Source: Chryseobacterium lathyri (GTDB lineage Bacteria; Bacteroidota; Bacteroidia; Flavobacteriales; Weeksellaceae). From it: a DNA stretch of 64,000 bases. Below the pieces are notes generated by a model that ran no database searches, was not told the DNA's origin, and saw only the letters and a list, made by a program, of their open reading frames with translations. Position 1 is the first letter of the stretch, and each line of letters begins with the position of its first letter. The translations under genes and the position numbers were made by a program. The DNA is taken from contig NZ_QNFY01000001.1 of NCBI RefSeq assembly GCF_003290185.1, forward strand, positions 248,001 through 312,000, written 5' to 3'. Shown piece after piece: positions 60,805 to 64,000 of the stretch.

Positions 60805-61365
60805 CTATTTAGCTGGTTTTTTAGGACTCATCATCATGATCATTCTTTTTCCTTCAAGTTTTGGAAGCTGGTCTACTTTTCCAACATGCTCCAATTCCTG
60901 GGCAAGTTTTAGAAGCAAAATTTCTCCCTGGTCTTTAAAGATAATTGAACGTCCTTTAAAAAATACGTAGGTTTTTAATTTTGAACCTTCTTCAAGAAAC
61001 TTTTCAGCATGCTTCTTCTTAAATTCATAATCGTGATCATCAGTCTGAGGTCCGAAACGGATCTCTTTTACAACCACTTTTACCTGCTTAGCTTTTAGTT
61101 CCTTCTGCTTTTTCTTTTGCTCGTATAAAAACTTTTTATAGTCTAATATCCTTGCAATGAAAGGCTCAGCCTTATCGGAGATTACTACCAGATCAAGTTC
61201 CTGCTCTGTGGCAAGTTGTCTTGCTTTGTCAATCGGATAAACTCCCGGCTCTACGTTATCGCCCACCAAACGAAGCTCTCTCACACGAATTTTATCGTTG
61301 ATCAAGTGTAAGTCCTCCTGTACCGGACGTCTCTGTGGGCCCCTGTTGTTAAATCTTTGTGCTAT
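60805..61365 (-). CDS. infC: Translation initiation factor IF-3, probable AUA start
   Basis: A 186-residue IF-3 if started at ATA 61365, or 166 residues from TTG 61305. The N-domain has [23 protein letters not shown], the linker [19 protein letters not shown], and the C-domain [17 protein letters not shown] with a final [12 protein letters not shown] prefer the longer form: codons upstream of the TTG read [20 protein letters not shown], matching the position of the extra N-terminal residues in other IF-3 proteins, and infC is known for non-AUG starts (AUU in E. coli). In-frame codons beyond ATA lead to a stop. However, AGGAGG lies 8 bases before the TTG, so the short form cannot be excluded. 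Confidence 0.9.
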   Translation of the reverse strand: MAQRFNNRGPQRRPVQEDLHLINDKIRVRELRLVGDNVEPGVYPIDKARQLATEQELDLVVISDKAEPFIARILDYKKFLYEQKKKQKELKAKQVKVVVKEIRFGPQTDDHDYEFKKKHAEKFLEEGSKLKTYVFFKGRSIIFKDQGEILLLKLAQELEHVGKVDQLPKLEGKRMIMMMSPKKPAK

Positions 61366-61463
61366 TGTATTATAATTTTATTGGTTAATTACTAATTTTA
61401 ATTGAAACATTTAAAATTAAAAAGATGAATTTTTTATTTCAATTCCTTATTCTTTAAATGTTC

Positions 61464-63383
61464 TTAGATTGCTGCCTCTTTTTTAAAGTAAGAAACAAAA
61501 TCTTCCATATTCATGACTCCAAGATCACCTTCACCACGTCTTCTTACAGAAATTGTGCCGTCATTCTCCTCATTTTCACCTACAACCAACATGAACGGAA
61601 TCTTTTTCAACTCCGCATCACGGATCTTTTTCCCTGTTTTCTCATTTCTGTCGTCAATCAGACCGCTAATATCGTGATTTTCCAAAAATTGTGAAACTTT
61701 TTTTGCATAATCTACATATTTTTCACTGATCGGGAGAATAATGAACTGATCAGGGCTTAGCCATAACGGGAAATCACCTGCAGTATTCTCTAAAAGGATT
61801 GCGATAAAACGTTCCATAGAACCGAATGGCGCTCTGTGAATCATTACCGGTCTGTGCTTCTCATTATCGTTTCCGATGTAGTGAAGATCAAATCTTTCCG
61901 GTAAATTATAATCCACCTGGATGGTTCCCAGCTGCCATTTTCTTCCTAAGGCATCTTTTACCATGAAATCCAGCTTTGGACCGTAGAAGGCAGCTTCTCC
62001 GTATTCCACAATGGTTTTTAATCCTTTTTTCTCAGCTGCATTGATGATTGCGTTTTCGGCCTTTTCCCAATTTTCATCAGAACCGATATATTTTTCTCTG
62101 TTATCAGGATCTCTTAAAGACACCTGGGTTACAAAATCTTCAAAACCTAATGATTTGAACACATAAAGTGTTAAATCAATTACTTTTTCAAACTCTTCTG
62201 AAAGCTGATCCGGAGTACAGAAAAGATGGGCATCATCCTGAGTAAATCCACGAACTCTTGTCAACCCGTGAAGCTCTCCACTTTGCTCATATCTGTAAAC
62301 AGTCCCGAATTCTGCATATCTCTTCGGAAGATCCCTGTAGCTCCATTGCGAAGTTTTGTAGATCTCACAGTGGTGAGGGCAGTTCATAGGCTTCAGCATG
62401 AATTCTTCTCCTTCATTCGGAGTTTTAATCGGCTGGAAGCTGTCTGCACCATATTTATCCCAATGTCCGGAAGTCACATACAATTCTTTTGACCCGATAT
62501 GTGGTGACATGACGAACTCATAACCTCCTTTTTTCTGAGCATCAGAAAGGAAATTCTCTAATTTTCTTCTTAAAGCAGTCCCTTTTGGCAACCATAACGG
62601 AAGTCCTGCACCCACTTTTTCAGAAAATGCAAAAATGCCCAGTTCCTTACCCAGTTTTCTGTGGTCTCTTCTTTTGGCTTCTTCCAGTTTTTCAAGATAT
62701 TCAGTAAGCTCTTTCTGTTTAGGGAAAGAAATACCATAAACTCTTGTTAATTGAGGATTTTTTTCATTTCCTCTCCAGTAAGCTCCCGCTGCATTTAAAA
62801 TCTTAACCGCTTTTACAATACTTGTATTGGGAATATGTCCTCCACGACATAGATCTGTGAAATCATCGTGTGTTACAAAAGTGATTTCTCCGTCATTAAG
62901 ATTCGTAATAAGCTCAACTTTGTAAGGATTATCTGCATATGTTTTTAATGCTTCTTCTTTGGAAACAGGATATAAAGAGAATGTGGAACCTTTCTTGGCA
63001 TTTTCCAAAACTTTCTTTTCAATCTTCTCGAAATCCTTTTCAGATAAGCTCTCGTCCCCGAAATCCACATCATAATAGAATCCGCTTTCAATGGCAGGTC
63101 CTATGGTTAGCTTAGCATTAGGATAAAATTCAAGGATAGCCTGCGCCAGAAGGTGGGCAGAAGAATGCCAGAACGCTTTCTTTCCAAGATCATCATTCCA
63201 GGTTAACAATTGTACCGTTGAATCCGTGGTTATAGGTGTGGTCGTTTCTACTTGTTTGCCGTTTACAACTGCGGAGATGGTATTTCTAGCCAATCCCTCG
63301 CTTATAGATTTCGCCACATCTAAAGGAGTAACTTCTCCTTCGAATTCTTTGACACTATTGTCTGGAAGTGTAATTTTTATCAT
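61464..63383 (-). CDS. thrS: Threonine-tRNA ligase
   Basis: A 639-residue class II synthetase. Domains in order: TGS (about 1-62, [15 protein letters not shown]), editing domain (about 63-225, with [10 protein letters not shown] and the later [12 protein letters not shown] containing zinc/editing residues), catalytic core (about 240-535) with [35 protein letters not shown] and [13 protein letters not shown], and anticodon-binding domain (about 540-639, [18 protein letters not shown]). It charges tRNA-Thr. infC follows after 98 bases, as in many bacteria. Confidence 0.97.
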   Translation of the reverse strand: MIKITLPDNSVKEFEGEVTPLDVAKSISEGLARNTISAVVNGKQVETTTPITTDSTVQLLTWNDDLGKKAFWHSSAHLLAQAILEFYPNAKLTIGPAIESGFYYDVDFGDESLSEKDFEKIEKKVLENAKKGSTFSLYPVSKEEALKTYADNPYKVELITNLNDGEITFVTHDDFTDLCRGGHIPNTSIVKAVKILNAAGAYWRGNEKNPQLTRVYGISFPKQKELTEYLEKLEEAKRRDHRKLGKELGIFAFSEKVGAGLPLWLPKGTALRRKLENFLSDAQKKGGYEFVMSPHIGSKELYVTSGHWDKYGADSFQPIKTPNEGEEFMLKPMNCPHHCEIYKTSQWSYRDLPKRYAEFGTVYRYEQSGELHGLTRVRGFTQDDAHLFCTPDQLSEEFEKVIDLTLYVFKSLGFEDFVTQVSLRDPDNREKYIGSDENWEKAENAIINAAEKKGLKTIVEYGEAAFYGPKLDFMVKDALGRKWQLGTIQVDYNLPERFDLHYIGNDNEKHRPVMIHRAPFGSMERFIAILLENTAGDFPLWLSPDQFIILPISEKYVDYAKKVSQFLENHDISGLIDDRNEKTGKKIRDAELKKIPFMLVVGENEENDGTISVRRRGEGDLGVMNMEDFVSYFKKEAAI

Positions 63384-63407
63384 TGTTTACTAAGAAATTT
63401 TAAGATG

Positions 63408-63415
63408 CAAAAATA
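63408..63415 (-). promoter_or_regulatory. -7 element of thrS-infC
   Basis: TATTTTTG on the minus strand, exact consensus, 25 bases before the thrS ATG. Confidence 0.5.
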
Positions 63416-63637
63416 CGCATTTTTTAAATAATATGCTATTTTTAAAGTATATTTGAACTAAGAATTACTGTTGAATCTTCAAATTTAGATCCGTTATTTT
63501 AAATGTATCCATCCCCAATCTGAATTTTTCATAAAGAAACACACTGACATTATCGTTATTTTGTAGTAACAATGCTATGATAATGAGGTTTTTGTGCTGT
63601 AAATTCTATGATAATTCAAAGAAAAAGAAACGATAAT

Positions 63638-64000
63638 ATGTACGATGATATGAAAAACTTTAATATTGACCTGCACTGTGATTTATTATACTATTTATTA
63701 AAAGCGGGCTCCACAATTGATGACAGAGAGTTGGGATGCTCACTCCCGTATCTAAAAGAAGGGAATGTAAAACTCCAGGTTATGGCAATATATGCATCAA
63801 CAGATGCAAACAGTACCGTTGAGGGTGTAAAACAGAGTGAAATATTTTCAGATCTTTTAAAGAATGAAAACTTCTTTCTGTTTGAAAACGGGAATTATAA
63901 AAATACTGAAAACAAAGATAGAGTAGGTATTATAGCTTCCATTGAAAATGCATCTGCTTTTTGCGGAGAAGATGATACTCTGGAAGCAGGGTTTAAAAAT
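63638..64000 (+). CDS. Membrane dipeptidase (peptidase M19), 3' end cut by window
   Basis: The frame runs to the end of the window, at least 121 codons. The N-terminus NFNIDLHCDLLYYLLKAG contains the DxHxD zinc motif of the M19 renal-dipeptidase family, ELGCSLPYLKEGNVKLQVMAIYAS follows as usual, and GIIASIENASAF near 100-111 carries the bridging Glu. The family hydrolyses dipeptides, including those with D-residues. Start codons at 63608, 63638 and 63650 are all in frame; 63638 is a compromise. Confidence 0.82.
   Translation, partial: MYDDMKNFNIDLHCDLLYYLLKAGSTIDDRELGCSLPYLKEGNVKLQVMAIYASTDANSTVEGVKQSEIFSDLLKNENFFLFENGNYKNTENKDRVGIIASIENASAFCGEDDTLEAGFKN

Overview
The window looks like the chromosome of a Bacteroidota species of class Flavobacteriia, most like Chryseobacterium or a close Weeksellaceae relative. 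The DNA is AT-rich. Promoters fit the Bacteroidota pattern TTTG-N19-TAnnTTTG, best seen at the tRNA gene and the his operon. Shine-Dalgarno sites are mostly absent. Lineage markers include PorQ of the type IX secretion system (T9SS), T9SS C-terminal sorting tails, TamL, a fused ResB-CcsA cytochrome c protein, and many small lipoproteins. Genus assignment is inference; no 16S gene is present.

Layout. 1-12.6 kb: SanA-like protein, tamL divergent from an rRNA methyltransferase gene, an envelope triad (165-aa protein, holin-like, YtxH), porQ-cmk, pyrH-frr, two unknown secreted proteins, then an LptF/G permease and LolA. 12.6-19 kb: ftsK and ccsBA. 19-24.4 kb: SPFH/Arc pair, a 50-aa membrane protein, and the lysine-degrading pair amaB-lat with a DUF2007 gene. 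24.4-32.6 kb: GNAT, a GbsR-controlled RND efflux operon, a GNAT-MarR operon and tRNA-Ala(GGC). 32.6-42.2 kb is a mixed accessory stretch: an AraC remnant, AraC regulator, hydrolase, a frameshifted RidA lipoprotein, SDR, several unknown proteins, an NlpC/P60 lipoprotein, dapD and a glycosyltransferase. 42.2-49.4 kb: the complete histidine operon hisGDCBHAF(IE) behind a leader-peptide attenuator. 49.6-53.3 kb: three tandem secreted M28 peptidases with T9SS tails. 53.5-63.4 kb: rplT-rpmI and infC-thrS, normally adjacent, here separated by about 6.6 kb holding a lectin lipoprotein, a haloperoxidase-like hydrolase, a two-component system and two unknown genes. The window ends inside an M19 dipeptidase gene.

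Systems. Envelope biogenesis (TamL, LptF/G, LolA, PorQ) and translation genes form the core. The RND pump and GNAT-MarR operons each carry a palindrome inside or beside their promoter, which suggests local autoregulation. The his leader encodes HHYYHH and is followed by a terminator whose 5' arm can pair instead with the segment at the leader stop codon. I found no CRISPR array, transposase, integrase or prophage, and no obvious large new multi-gene system. The more unusual signals are the his attenuator, the A7 slippery site in the RidA lipoprotein gene, the AraC relic, the split infC/rpmI-rplT cluster, a probable AUA start on infC, and dispersed palindromic repeats.
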